A DNA stretch of 64,000 nucleotides from Pelagicoccus albus (GCF_014230145.1 NZ_JACHVC010000012.1:1183001-1247000); one strand, 5' to 3'. Shown: positions 35,700 through 44,739, counted from the first letter of the stretch. A program made the numbers and translations. Notes: a model not told the origin generated them from the sequence alone.

Positions 35700-36618
35700 A
35701 GGTCAAACTAGCCCAAAACCACGCGGCTCCCAGAAGTGTACCTGCCGCCAGGAGCAGGAAGGATTGGGCGACTTTTTTCAGCTTCGCGTGCAGGGCGGTG
35801 ACTCCGATAAGTGTAGCGAACAGTGCACCGTAGCCGAAGGACCAAAGATGGGCCGCCACATCGGTGGGAAATTCTCCTCCTCCCATCCAAGCGAAGAGAA
35901 CGCAGCCGCCAAAAAAGGGAATCAGCCAGTCTCTTTGTTGGATAGGTTCTTTGGCGCGAAGAAAGACTCCCAGCGGAAAACCGGCGATGAGGCCAAGGGC
36001 GGCAAAAACGGCAGTCGACGCTCCGAGGGATTGATAGTCCTGTCCGAGGTTTGCCAATATGCTCGTGGCATTGGATGCCGCGGCCGAAATCACGATCAAA
36101 AACCAAGCCAGTCCGTTGCCCAGATAACGGCAGGAAAGGTAGCCGAAAAGGCTTAAACCTAGAAGATTGCCCGCCAAGTGGCTGAGGTCGGCGTGCAGGG
36201 TCATGGCGGTGAAGATCCGCCACCATTCCCCGTTTTCCCAGACCGCTTGGCTGTTGTTGACACCCAGAGTCGAGATTTCTGGATGAGCCGTTTGCAGGGA
36301 GAAGGCGAGGATGATTCCTAGGATCGCGAGGATAGTAGGTCCCTTGCGGATGGAGCGGACGGGTAGCTCTAGGGATTGGGGCGGCCAATAGCGGTTTCGC
36401 AGGGTTGAAATTTCGACTTCCCGTTTCAGAGCCTCGGCCTGCTCTCGCCTCACCACCAGCAAGTAGCGCCCCGATTCCATGTGAACCCAGTAGTGCTCTC
36501 CGTAGGCGAGTACGGCGAGGCCCGCTTCGTGGGCCAGGCGGGTGGTGCGGTAGCTTCCCAAGACGGCGAGTTGCTCGGAATCCTCGAATCCCCCATTTTG
36601 CTCGTTTGTTTCGATCAT
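35698..36618 (-). CDS. Rhomboid-family intramembrane serine protease
   Basis: 306 residues from ATG 36618; an in-frame start at 36675 adds 19 residues without support. A soluble N-terminal part of about 90 residues precedes six to seven membrane helices. The rhomboid signatures are HLAGN (His147, Asn151) in the second helix, LGAST with nucleophile Ser201, and AAHLWSFGYG with catalytic His257. It cleaves membrane-anchored proteins within or near the bilayer; substrates are unknown. The cytosolic extension includes a short domain with VLGSYRTTRLAHEAGLAVLA that looks like a small separate fold. It sits head-to-head with the DUF2868 gene. Confidence 0.92.
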   Translation of the reverse strand: MIETNEQNGGFEDSEQLAVLGSYRTTRLAHEAGLAVLAYGEHYWVHMESGRYLLVVRREQAEALKREVEISTLRNRYWPPQSLELPVRSIRKGPTILAILGIILAFSLQTAHPEISTLGVNNSQAVWENGEWWRIFTAMTLHADLSHLAGNLLGLSLFGYLSCRYLGNGLAWFLIVISAAASNATSILANLGQDYQSLGASTAVFAALGLIAGFPLGVFLRAKEPIQQRDWLIPFFGGCVLFAWMGGGEFPTDVAAHLWSFGYGALFATLIGVTALHAKLKKVAQSFLLLAAGTLLGAAWFWASLT

Positions 36619-36785
36619 GGATGATCGCCTTGTTTGGCGATGGTTGAGACTGATCCAGACAGGAAAGCTGCTCAATCCTTCCTTTTCGAGCGGGCTTTTT
36701 TCGCGGCAGGCTAGGGTGTTCGTCCGTTGCTAAGTAAGAAGTCAGTCTTTACCTATGCTTCGGAATTTGGGGTAATACATTGAAA

Positions 36786-38330
36786 ATGAGTGGATCTGGG
36801 AAAAGAAAGAAGACCCGTTGGCAGTTGCCGGACCTAGTGGCCTTCGAATGCGCTTTGGCCAAAGACGAGTCCGAAGAGTGGGAAACGCTGAAGGCGCAGG
36901 ACGCCGCGACTCAATTGGACGAGGGGCTGCTGATGAGCGGCGACCGCCGTGGCATCGCCAAAGCATGGCTGGAGGCCCGTTTAGAAAAGTCGCCCGATAT
37001 CAAACTGGCGGCCGACACGGTTATCCAGTCACTCAAGGCGTCCGGACAAATTCTAGCGGTGATGGGGCTTTTGAGCGGGCTGGGGGCGGCGACCGCGGCA
37101 CTTGTCTACACCGGCGAAGCGCCGATCAATGTGTCGGCCTTCTTTAGCGTGTTTGTGCTTTTGCAAGCCCTGTTGGCGGTCGTGCTGCTACTCATTTTTG
37201 CCCTGCCCACCTCTTGGCGGGAAGCCATGGCCTTCGGGCCTGTCTTCAAGGTGGGGCGTTGGCTGTTCGAAGCGGTCTTTTCAAAAATGCATGGCTTAGC
37301 GGCTCGATTTTTGAGCGGCCAGCAGCGGCAGGACGTGGCGGAATGGGCTGGAGCGGCGCGTCGGACGTTCGCGCTGCATGGCAAGATCGTGAAATGGGTG
37401 GCTTTTGTGAAAATCCAAGCGGCGGCCCTTTGCTTCAACTTGGGAGTTTTAACCGCTTTGCTGGTGGCAGTCGCTTTCTCGGATCGAGCCTTTGGTTGGC
37501 AGACTACTTTGAAAGTGGAGCCCGCAGTGGTAAGCGAACTCGCTAAGACGGTGGCTTTGCCGTGGTCATGGCTCTCGGGAGAAGGCGAAGGCTATCCCAG
37601 CCAAGAGCAGATCGAAGGTAGCCGAATTGTCCTGAAAGAGGGGATACAGGAACTGGAGACCGTGAATCTCGCCGTTTGGTGGAAATTCCTTGGCTGGGGG
37701 ATATTGAGTTATGGGATCCTTCCACGATTGCTCTTCTACTTGTTGGGCAAATGGCAAGTCGGCGCCTCGCTTACCAAATACGACTTTCGCTATGCGGCGG
37801 CAGATCGTTTGCTGGAGCGGCTACGTCCGGATTTGCCACGATTCAATTCGGAGCTGGTCAAGCAAGGAGCGGATTCGGGAGCTCACGACTTTACGCCGAT
37901 CGATGCCGATTCCCTTTTGCGGCAGCAGGTTCGCTGCTTTTGTTCGCAAGAGCTGGGAGAAAATTTCGACTTGGAGGCATTGCGGAAGTCACTCGCTGCT
38001 CGCTGGAAGTTGCCCGAAACGGTGGTGGAAATCGAAGTTTACCAGGATGGCGAAATTTTACAGGAAGGCAGACAAATCTCTTCTGCGGTGCAGGTTGCTC
38101 TCGTATTCGAAAGCTGGATGCCGCCGATTCGGGAGATCGAAAGACAAGTCTTGGAGCTTCGCTCTCGATTGGAAACACAGACCTTGATCAAAGTCGTTTT
38201 GTTAGGAATCCCCGGCGAGGGAGACGGAGCGATTTCGCTTTTGCCCGAGAAACGCTACGCTGATGCTTGGCATTCCTTTGTGCGGAAGATGGGAGATCCT
38301 TACCTCATTTTGGAGAATTCAACGGTATGA
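36786..38330 (+). CDS. DUF2868 membrane protein
   Basis: 514 residues from ATG 36786 (TTG 36780 is in frame just before). It has an N-terminal soluble helical part, then a hydrophobic pair at about 85-145 (LAVMGLLSGLGAATAALVY; VLLQALLAVVLLLIFALP), another at about 205-235 and one near 300-325. The C-terminal 150 residues are soluble and contain short alpha/beta motifs. The family is known as the regular neighbour of DUF3482 GTPases in other bacteria. Here the stop codon overlaps the start of that GTPase by ATGA, so translation is probably coupled. The likely role is a membrane partner of the GTPase in envelope maintenance, which is inference. Confidence 0.85.
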   Translation: MSGSGKRKKTRWQLPDLVAFECALAKDESEEWETLKAQDAATQLDEGLLMSGDRRGIAKAWLEARLEKSPDIKLAADTVIQSLKASGQILAVMGLLSGLGAATAALVYTGEAPINVSAFFSVFVLLQALLAVVLLLIFALPTSWREAMAFGPVFKVGRWLFEAVFSKMHGLAARFLSGQQRQDVAEWAGAARRTFALHGKIVKWVAFVKIQAAALCFNLGVLTALLVAVAFSDRAFGWQTTLKVEPAVVSELAKTVALPWSWLSGEGEGYPSQEQIEGSRIVLKEGIQELETVNLAVWWKFLGWGILSYGILPRLLFYLLGKWQVGASLTKYDFRYAAADRLLERLRPDLPRFNSELVKQGADSGAHDFTPIDADSLLRQQVRCFCSQELGENFDLEALRKSLAARWKLPETVVEIEVYQDGEILQEGRQISSAVQVALVFESWMPPIREIERQVLELRSRLETQTLIKVVLLGIPGEGDGAISLLPEKRYADAWHSFVRKMGDPYLILENSTV

Positions 38331-39721
38331 AGTCGCTACCTAGATTTGCAATTATCGGCCACCCTAACGAAGGGAAGTCGTCTATCGTGGCGACCTTGTC
38401 GCAAAATGATTCGGTTTCGATCAGCGCCTTGCCGGGCGAGACGATCCGGCTGCAACGCTTCGACTTACGGGCAGGAGATAAGACGATTATCGAGTTCGTG
38501 GATACGCCTGGTTTCCAGAATCCGCAAGCGACCTTGAAATGGTTTCGCGAGCACGAATCCTTGGAAGGAAAACGAGTTGCCCAATTCATCGAAACGCATG
38601 AAAGCGATCCAGACTTTCATCACGACTGCGAGTTGCTTCGTCCTGTCTTGGAAGGCTCGGGGATTCTCTACGTGGTAGATGCCTCTCGCCCTATGACGGC
38701 AGTCGATACGGCGGAAATGGAGATTCTGCGTCTCACCGCTTCGCCCCGTATGGCGATCATCAATCCCAAGTCAGGCGAGAGCCGCTTCTTGGAAAGCTGG
38801 AAGAATGCCTTCCGCCAGCATTTCAATTCGGTTCGAACCTTTAATGCCCAAACTGCTCGCTATCTAGACCGTATCGAACTTTTGGAGGCGCTTAAAAGCA
38901 TCGATCAAGATTGGGAGCCTGCTTTGAGCGATGCAATTGATCTCGTTCGCTTGGACCGCCGGAGAGCAACCGAACGGGCTGCAGAAGCCATGGTAGAACA
39001 CCTTGAGCAATCCTTGCTGTGCAGCTGTGTATCGTTCCTGGAGAGCGATAGCGGAGTGGAGATCGAGAAGCGAAAGCTGCAGGAGCAGTATCGATCCAAG
39101 CTGGAGAAGATCGAGCGTCGCTTCAGGGAGCAGGCTTGCGATATTTATTCCATCCGCAAGGTGAGCATCGAGTTGCCGGAGAATTCGATTCTCGCGGAGG
39201 ACCTTTTTTCCGAACGTGCATGGCAGGCGTTGGGCCTGACGCAAAAGCAGCTGGCGGTGGCTGGAGCTTTGCTTGGCGCAGGCTTAGGCGTGGGTGCCGA
39301 TCTGGCAGCGGGAGGTATCACTTTTGGTGTTTTTGCCACGCTGGGCGCTGCGATAGGAGCCGGCTCGGCCTTGTGGAAAGGCAAGGATTTGGCGCGAGCC
39401 AAGATTAGCCAACTCCCCTTGGGGGGACTAAAGATTACGGTGGGGCCTAACGTGTCCGAGCAATTTCCCTTCGTGCAGCTGGACCGATTTTACCTTTACG
39501 CTCAGTTTGTCTCCAACTGGGCCCACGCTCGCCAAGAGACGAGCGTGAAGCTTACAGCGGGAGACGAGAAAAAGGGGCTAACGAGCGGCTGGAGCCAGGA
39601 AGAGCTGAAGTCTGCCACTCGTTTTATTCGCGCGGTTAGAAAAGGGCAGGGTGAGGATGTGGAGTCCTACGGAAGGGAACTGCGAAATATCCTAGTCAAG
39701 GCACTTGAAGAGATGTCTTAG
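38327..39721 (+). CDS. DUF3482-type Era/dynamin-like GTPase
   Basis: 464 residues from ATG 38327, which overlaps the previous stop by 4 nt; the longer frame from 38267 would overlap it by 64 nt. The GTPase domain (about 1-190) has P-loop GHPNEGKSS (residues 11-19), G3 DTPG and a G4-like NPKSGE. A middle helical region (about 215-285) is charged and could be coiled. A glycine-rich hydrophobic hairpin follows (LAVAGALLGAGLGVGADLAA, then TLGAAIGAGSALW), as in proteins that insert into membranes. Together with DUF2868 it forms a conserved two-gene unit. The cellular function is not established. Confidence 0.9.
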   Translation: MKSLPRFAIIGHPNEGKSSIVATLSQNDSVSISALPGETIRLQRFDLRAGDKTIIEFVDTPGFQNPQATLKWFREHESLEGKRVAQFIETHESDPDFHHDCELLRPVLEGSGILYVVDASRPMTAVDTAEMEILRLTASPRMAIINPKSGESRFLESWKNAFRQHFNSVRTFNAQTARYLDRIELLEALKSIDQDWEPALSDAIDLVRLDRRRATERAAEAMVEHLEQSLLCSCVSFLESDSGVEIEKRKLQEQYRSKLEKIERRFREQACDIYSIRKVSIELPENSILAEDLFSERAWQALGLTQKQLAVAGALLGAGLGVGADLAAGGITFGVFATLGAAIGAGSALWKGKDLARAKISQLPLGGLKITVGPNVSEQFPFVQLDRFYLYAQFVSNWAHARQETSVKLTAGDEKKGLTSGWSQEELKSATRFIRAVRKGQGEDVESYGRELRNILVKALEEMS

Positions 39722-39750
39722 CTAAGCGGATACGAAGCTTCTTGTTCCTT

Positions 39751-41001
39751 TTAGCTGGTTGCTAGGCTTTGAGTTTTGGGTGCTTTGCTTCCTTTAAGAA
39801 GGGAAATGATTTGGGACGGCTTTTTGCGACCGTTTAAAATCTTTCCCACGAAGCTCGGTCGGATGAGAAGATCGTAGAGCAAAAGCGAGATCCCGATAGC
39901 GAGGGTGGTGATGGTCGGAAGTTTAATGGCCCAGTGCCAGGACAGCTCCGCCACCGCGATTTGCAGCCAGATGACGACTGGCAAGTGGATTAGGTAAAGC
40001 CAGTAGGAAGAATCGGCCACATAGCGGATGGTTTTGCTTTCGCGTCGTATCGCCAGTCTGAACAGTCCGATGGTTGTGAATACTAGAGACCACATCATGA
40101 CGCTGTAGGCGTACGCAAAGGTCATGTGGATCTGGGTATGGTAAGGCGAACCAAAGTCGCTTTCGAAGCCTACGAGGTATAGCGTCAGGGCGATTGAGCC
40201 GAGTAGGTTGATAAATCTAACCACGCTTAGTTTTGACAGCTCGTTGAGCCGCTCTGGTTGACGGTGGATCAGCCAACCAAGCCCGAAGCAACCAGTGTAG
40301 ATTAGGTAGGTTGGCAGGTGGGGGATGAGACTTTTGTCTGGTGTATCCATTCCCCAGCTACTCATGAAGTAGAGCCCCACCGCAGTAGGGATCGCGATCG
40401 CCTCGGCGGCACTGGACCATTTCGAAATTCGGCTTAAAACCTTATCGAGTTGTTCTGCGAGGAAGCTTTTCAGCTTCGGAGCCAGTAAAAGGATCCCTTT
40501 CGCGAGGAGGATTGTGGCGGTTGCCAAAAGGAGGTAATAGAGGAACCAAAGGTGGGTCCCGACCAATAAGTTGTCAGGCAGAGCTCTTAGGGAGCTGAAG
40601 CCTTCGGCGAAACCAGCTGCGATATCTACTTCTCCTCGCATACTTGCTCCGCCCATGACCCAGCTAGCGACCATCAAGGGCCGGATCAGGAACCAGCCAA
40701 CAACGAAGGGAATAGCGATCCGTACGAAGCGGCTTTTCAGGAAACTGCCAGTGCCGTTTCGGTGAATGGTCATGTGGCTGAAGAAACCTGCGAGGAGGAA
40801 AAATAGCTCCAAGCGGAAGGAATGGCTGATAAATGCCAGCGTGGAAACGATCGGGCTTGTGGATACGTCCATAACCGCCCAGCCAATGAAGATATGAGTG
40901 AATGAGAGGCTCGCATGAAAGAGGATTCCGAGAAGGAGAGCGAAGGCTCTCACCGCATCGAGATAGTCGATACGGGTGTTGGTGTTGATCGTTGCGTTCA
41001 T
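39751..41001 (-). CDS. Acyltransferase 3-family membrane protein (OpgC-like)
   Basis: 416 residues with about ten membrane helices. It begins with RIDYLDAVRAFALLLGILFH, the hallmark Arg/Asp/His arrangement of acyltransferase family 3, and has the FRLELFFLLAGFF and SRFVRIAIPF motifs. Family members move acyl groups across or onto extracytoplasmic glycans, sometimes as succinyl or acetyl transferases. The gene follows the CIA30-domain gene on the same strand after 44 bp, and both lie downstream of the minus-strand TGTCACC-N16-GCAC box, so it probably belongs to the ECF sigma regulon. The acceptor substrate is unknown. Confidence 0.88.
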   Translation of the reverse strand: MNATINTNTRIDYLDAVRAFALLLGILFHASLSFTHIFIGWAVMDVSTSPIVSTLAFISHSFRLELFFLLAGFFSHMTIHRNGTGSFLKSRFVRIAIPFVVGWFLIRPLMVASWVMGGASMRGEVDIAAGFAEGFSSLRALPDNLLVGTHLWFLYYLLLATATILLAKGILLLAPKLKSFLAEQLDKVLSRISKWSSAAEAIAIPTAVGLYFMSSWGMDTPDKSLIPHLPTYLIYTGCFGLGWLIHRQPERLNELSKLSVVRFINLLGSIALTLYLVGFESDFGSPYHTQIHMTFAYAYSVMMWSLVFTTIGLFRLAIRRESKTIRYVADSSYWLYLIHLPVVIWLQIAVAELSWHWAIKLPTITTLAIGISLLLYDLLIRPSFVGKILNGRKKPSQIISLLKGSKAPKTQSLATS

Positions 41002-41045
41002 GGTAGCTGGAGGGGGCTGAGCGGTTGGAGGTTCAAAGATTGAAA

Positions 41046-41639
41046 TCAGTAGAAACCGATTTCATCGAGTTCGTATTCGAAATCGCCCGCTTGGAGACCG
41101 AAGGCGACGAGACTTAGGCTCGCGATTGTTTTGGTGTTCAATTCGGTTTGTTGGGACCAAGCACGTTTCATGGAAGAGAAGGGAATCTTTACTTCATGGA
41201 AGGCCTTGTCGTGGGCCCTAGCGAGAGGGGCGGCGTGGTAGTCGAAGTTGGTGACTTCTGTGCTGTTGGCTGAGACGGAGAGGGTTCCTTTGTTGATGCG
41301 AATGAGAAGTCGAATGCCCTCGTATTCGCTGAGATCCGCTGCGGTTCCGTCGCTTGTAAGCAGAAAGACGGCGCTTGCCCAGCCCGGTTGTCCGCGAGGT
41401 GGTGAGATTTTTCCTTTCGCGATCAGGACTCCTTCTTCAACGGAATGGGCGAAAGTGGTTTGTCCGCCGACGCTGGTGTCGTCCATGAACAATCTTTGAT
41501 GGCCGAGCTCGTTTTTATTCGAATCTTCAAGCTGGTCGATGGAAGCTGGGATCTCGCTGGCTGATAGAGAAAAACTAGCGAGCAAGGCGGTTGCGGTGGC
41601 GAAGGCGCGAAGTGAGTTTAGTAGCGTTGGTGTTTTCAT
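41046..41639 (-). CDS. Secreted CIA30-domain protein
   Basis: 197 residues with a signal peptide (SLRAFATATALLASFSLSAS). The mature protein is one jelly-roll-like domain of the complex-I intermediate-associated protein 30 type, with FMDDTSVGGQTT near the start, the YEGIRLLIRINKGT strand and a closing SLVAFGLQAGDFEYELDEIG block. This fold resembles carbohydrate-binding modules. In bacteria such proteins are exported and poorly understood; no link to respiration should be assumed. The gene starts 57 nt after the minus-strand ECF-type promoter box and precedes an acyltransferase gene, so it is a likely direct target of the divergent sigma factor. Confidence 0.85.
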   Translation of the reverse strand: MKTPTLLNSLRAFATATALLASFSLSASEIPASIDQLEDSNKNELGHQRLFMDDTSVGGQTTFAHSVEEGVLIAKGKISPPRGQPGWASAVFLLTSDGTAADLSEYEGIRLLIRINKGTLSVSANSTEVTNFDYHAAPLARAHDKAFHEVKIPFSSMKRAWSQQTELNTKTIASLSLVAFGLQAGDFEYELDEIGFY

Positions 41640-41696
41640 AGGGGGTGTCCTTTTTGCAGGAATTGCGGTTGGTTATTTTAGATGTTCACCAGCTAA

Positions 41697-41723
41697 GTGC
41701 CTCGGTTGCTCGGAAAGGTGACA
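41697..41723 (-). promoter_or_regulatory. ECF-type promoter box for the CIA30/acyltransferase operon
   Basis: On the minus strand TGTCACC (41723-41717) is followed after exactly 16 nt by GCAC (41700-41697). The identical bipartite arrangement occurs on the plus strand at 41768-41794. The proximal box ends 57 nt before the ATG at 41639. Confidence 0.7.
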
Positions 41724-41767
41724 GTTTTTTGCCCCAATTTCTTTTTTTGGATTTTTTGCGAAAAGTC

Positions 41768-41794
41768 TGTCACCTTGGCCGGGTAGTTGGGCAC
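41768..41794 (+). promoter_or_regulatory. ECF-type autoregulatory promoter of the sigma factor gene
   Basis: TGTCACC (41768-41774), 16 nt, GCAC (41791-41794), 18 nt before the ATG at 41813. It mirrors the box on the other strand. The upstream halves form a perfect 10-bp inverted repeat (AAGGTGACAG 41715-41724 / CTGTCACCTT 41767-41776) around a 42-nt T-rich core. Confidence 0.7.
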
Positions 41795-41812
41795 CCCCTT
41801 AGCAAGAAAGCT

Positions 41813-43435
41813 ATGAATACGCAAAATGACATCCCCGGTATAAGCGAAGCGAGTGACGCTTCTCTGGTGGTCGCTTCCTTAGGAGGAGACCGGCAGGCGT
41901 TTGGAAACATTGTGACGCGTTACCAGCGGATGCTGTGTTCCGTCGCTTATTCGAATCTCGGCAATCTGGCTGCGAGCGAAGACGTCGCGCAGGATACTTT
42001 CATCGAAGCATGGAAGAAACTAGGTAGCCTCAAAGAACCCGAAAAGCTCAAGTCCTGGTTGTGCGGAATCTTGCGATTCAAGATCAGCCATCGGCGTCGC
42101 AAAGAAGCGCGGCAGCCTGTGTCCGGAGCGAGCGAGCTGGAAGAAGCCGGACAATTCGCCAGCGAAGAAAGGGGGGTAGACGAATCAGCTATGAAAGAAG
42201 AAGAACAAGCTCTGCTTTGGCAGGCTTTGGAAAAGGTCCCAGAAAACTATCGCGAACCCTTGGTTCTCTTTTACAGGGAGCATCGTTCGATCGAGCATGT
42301 GGCCTATGAGCTCGACTTGACTGAAGCAACAGTCAAGCAACGTTTGTCGCGAGGTCGGAAAATGCTGCAAGAGCGGATGATGGGTTTTGTAGAGGATGCA
42401 CTTTCTCGCAGCACTCCAGGTCGCGTATTCACAGCGTCAGTACTCGCCTCCTTGCCTGCTCTCGCTCCACCTGCGAAAGCAGCGGGTGTGGGAGTTGTTA
42501 CTGTGAAAGCTGCCTCTTGGTTTAAGTGGCTCGGGCTTGCTACATTTTTGGCTTCGGTTTCCGGCTTTATCAGTAGCTTCGTGGCAATTCGTACCAACCT
42601 TGACCAGTCACGCACGCCGCTCGAACGCCGTCATGTCGTAAAGACGTCGGTACTTTTTCTTGGAATTGCCTTAGGCATGGTGGCAGCACTCTTCCTTTTG
42701 AGATGGGCTGGGATTAAATGGTACGAGCAAAGTGGATACTTTGCTGTAGCGAGCCAGGTCTTGGTTATTTCGTTCGCTCTCTTTATGCCAATCGCAACGG
42801 TGAAGCTTCTGCGAGACTCACGTCGGCTTCGCTCCGATGAGAGGCGTCGCCATCCGGAATTGTTCAAAGATCCTCAGGATCAAGCTGGATCTGTGGAGGG
42901 CGAATATCGCAGTAAAGCCACGCTCTTTGGTGTACCATTGGTCCATGCCAAGCTTTCGTTGGCTAGCGAGGGAGATACTCCTGCATTTGGTTGGATCGCT
43001 GCCGGGGATTACGCCTATGGACTGCTTTTCGCATGGGGCGGAGTCGCAATCGCCCCGATCAGCGTGGGTATCGTTTCGGTCGGCTTGCTGACTTGCGGAG
43101 CCATGGGACTGGGGATTTTCGCTATCGGCACACTTGGAGTTGGCGTTTTGGCAGTAGGGGCGGCGGCGATCGGAATTCAAGCCTATGCCTCGCTTTCGGC
43201 CCTTGGTTGGCATGCTGCGGCGGGAGGCGGTTTTTCCATCGCTCGGGAATATGCTCTCGGAGCGTTGCCTTTTGCCAAACACGCGAACGACGAGGCTGCG
43301 CACCAATGGATTTCCGAAGTCGCGGGACCTAGCAGTCAGATGATGGTTTTCATCCTAATCTCCTTTCTCGTTTTGGTACCAGTAACTCTTTACGCGAAAG
43401 TTGTCCGTCGGCGAATGGGTAAGAGTCGATCTTGA
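41813..43435 (+). CDS. ECF sigma factor with large C-terminal membrane domain
   Basis: 540 residues from ATG 41813; the frame runs upstream to 41645 but that part spans the promoter boxes. Residues about 15-190 are an ECF sigma: region 2 (FGNIVTRYQRMLCSVAYSNL; ASEDVAQDTFIEAWKKL) and region 4 (ENYREPLVLFYREHRSIEHV; LTEATVKQRLSRGRKML). The rest, about 330 residues, holds helices near 235-260, 280-300 and 308-330, a soluble segment, then a Gly/Ala-rich repeat region of hydrophobic GIxAIGxLGVGxLAVG type and a last helix near 515-535. Such fusion suggests a membrane-bound sigma whose C-terminus senses a signal and controls release or activity. No separate anti-sigma gene is adjacent. Confidence 0.88.
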   Translation: MNTQNDIPGISEASDASLVVASLGGDRQAFGNIVTRYQRMLCSVAYSNLGNLAASEDVAQDTFIEAWKKLGSLKEPEKLKSWLCGILRFKISHRRRKEARQPVSGASELEEAGQFASEERGVDESAMKEEEQALLWQALEKVPENYREPLVLFYREHRSIEHVAYELDLTEATVKQRLSRGRKMLQERMMGFVEDALSRSTPGRVFTASVLASLPALAPPAKAAGVGVVTVKAASWFKWLGLATFLASVSGFISSFVAIRTNLDQSRTPLERRHVVKTSVLFLGIALGMVAALFLLRWAGIKWYEQSGYFAVASQVLVISFALFMPIATVKLLRDSRRLRSDERRRHPELFKDPQDQAGSVEGEYRSKATLFGVPLVHAKLSLASEGDTPAFGWIAAGDYAYGLLFAWGGVAIAPISVGIVSVGLLTCGAMGLGIFAIGTLGVGVLAVGAAAIGIQAYASLSALGWHAAAGGGFSIAREYALGALPFAKHANDEAAHQWISEVAGPSSQMMVFILISFLVLVPVTLYAKVVRRRMGKSRS

Positions 43436-43540
43436 GTGTCTTCGCCTAACATGAGAGGGTGAGAGAGCGGGTTTAGGATTGAAGGGATTCTCCAATTACG
43501 GGAGTCTTCTCGGACCTTAACCCCAAGCCCCCTCCCTCAC

Positions 43541-44695
43541 ATGTGCTCTATTTCAGGCTCGGTGCGCCGCTGTACCTTCATTCTTGGTATGTTTGTTTTG
43601 AGCTTTTCCGCTTCTACTGAAGAGGTGCCCGCTCGCAAGAAAGTTCTCAAAAGCATGCTTACCGCTAACGACTATTTTATGCGGAAATGGTCGGATCCCA
43701 GCGATGTGATTCCCGCCTTTTACAAGGACCGAGTTTATCCCAGCAACATTTGGACTCGGGCGGTCTATTACGAAGGCCTAATGGCTCTGCACACGATTTA
43801 TCCGAAAGAGGAGTTCTTGGAATACGCTCTTGAGTGGGCGGAGTCTCACGAGTGGGGTATGCGCAAAGGCACTACAACGAGGAACGCAGATGATCATTGC
43901 GCGGGGCAAACCTACTTGGAGCTTTACGAGATAGAGCCTGACCCGATCAAGATTCGGGATATCCGGATCAGCATGGATATGCTGATCAACACGCCGCAGA
44001 ATGATGACTGGAGCTGGATCGACGCTATCCAGATGTCTATGCCTATCCTGGCTAAGCTAGGCGTAATGTACGATGACCCTAGGTATCTGGAAAAGGCGTA
44101 TTCAATGTATAGTTACAGCAAGCGGAAGCATGGCGGTAACGGACTTTTTAATCCCGAGGATGGCTTGTGGTGGCGCGACAAGGGCTTTGTGCCGCCGTAC
44201 ACTGAACCCAACGGGGAGGACTGTTATTGGTCGAGAGGCAACGGCTGGGTGGTTGCCGCCCTCGTTCGCGTGCTTGACATCATCCCTGCCGATTCACCGC
44301 ACCGTGCCGAGTACGAAGCTGACCTCTCGGCAATGCTGGAGGCGGTGAAGGCAGTGCAGCGGGAAGACGGTTTTTGGAATGTCAGTCTGCACGATCCCGA
44401 GCATTTCGGAGGTAAGGAAACTACCGGTACGGCACTTTTTGTCTATGGTATGGCATGGGGTATCAACAACGGTCTTCTTTCTCGGGATGACTATCTGGCC
44501 CCTGCTCTCAGGGGATGGCGGGCGATTTCCGAAGAGAGTATCCATGAAAATGGTTTTCTGGGCTATGTGCAGGGTACCGGTAAAGAACCCAAGGACGGAC
44601 AGCCGGTGGCTTACGATCACGAGCCTGATTTCGACGATTACGGACTCGGTTGCGTTTTGCTGGCCGGTACTGAGATCTACAAATTGGAGCCCTAA
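43541..44695 (+). CDS. Secreted GH105 unsaturated rhamnogalacturonyl/glucuronyl hydrolase
   Basis: 384 residues with a signal peptide (FILGMFVLSFSAS). It is an (alpha/alpha)6 barrel of family GH105: NIWTRAVYYEGLMAL, the RNADDHCAGQTYLEL block with the catalytic-type Asp at 117/118, WSWIDAIQMSMPILAKLG, WSRGNGWVVAALVRVL, and GGKETTGTALFVYGMAWGI. Family enzymes hydrate and remove 4,5-unsaturated uronic residues left by polysaccharide lyases on pectin, ulvan or similar polymers. No lyase is in the window, so the enzyme must act with distant genes. A terminator follows directly. Confidence 0.93.
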   Translation: MCSISGSVRRCTFILGMFVLSFSASTEEVPARKKVLKSMLTANDYFMRKWSDPSDVIPAFYKDRVYPSNIWTRAVYYEGLMALHTIYPKEEFLEYALEWAESHEWGMRKGTTTRNADDHCAGQTYLELYEIEPDPIKIRDIRISMDMLINTPQNDDWSWIDAIQMSMPILAKLGVMYDDPRYLEKAYSMYSYSKRKHGGNGLFNPEDGLWWRDKGFVPPYTEPNGEDCYWSRGNGWVVAALVRVLDIIPADSPHRAEYEADLSAMLEAVKAVQREDGFWNVSLHDPEHFGGKETTGTALFVYGMAWGINNGLLSRDDYLAPALRGWRAISEESIHENGFLGYVQGTGKEPKDGQPVAYDHEPDFDDYGLGCVLLAGTEIYKLEP

Positions 44696-44709
44696 TCTCT
44701 GCCCTGCTT

Positions 44710-44739
44710 CCCTCCGTTTCCGCTGCGGAGGGTCTTTTT
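44710..44739 (+). terminator. Intrinsic terminator of the GH105 gene
   Basis: A perfect 7-bp stem CCCTCCG / CGGAGGG with a 9-nt loop is followed by TCTTTTTA, 15 bp after the stop codon. Confidence 0.85.

Noticed and set aside
41046-41639. Respiratory complex I assembly factor
   Set aside because: The CIA30 domain here is exported by a signal peptide and sits in an envelope-type operon, so a mitochondrial-like assembly role is not supported.
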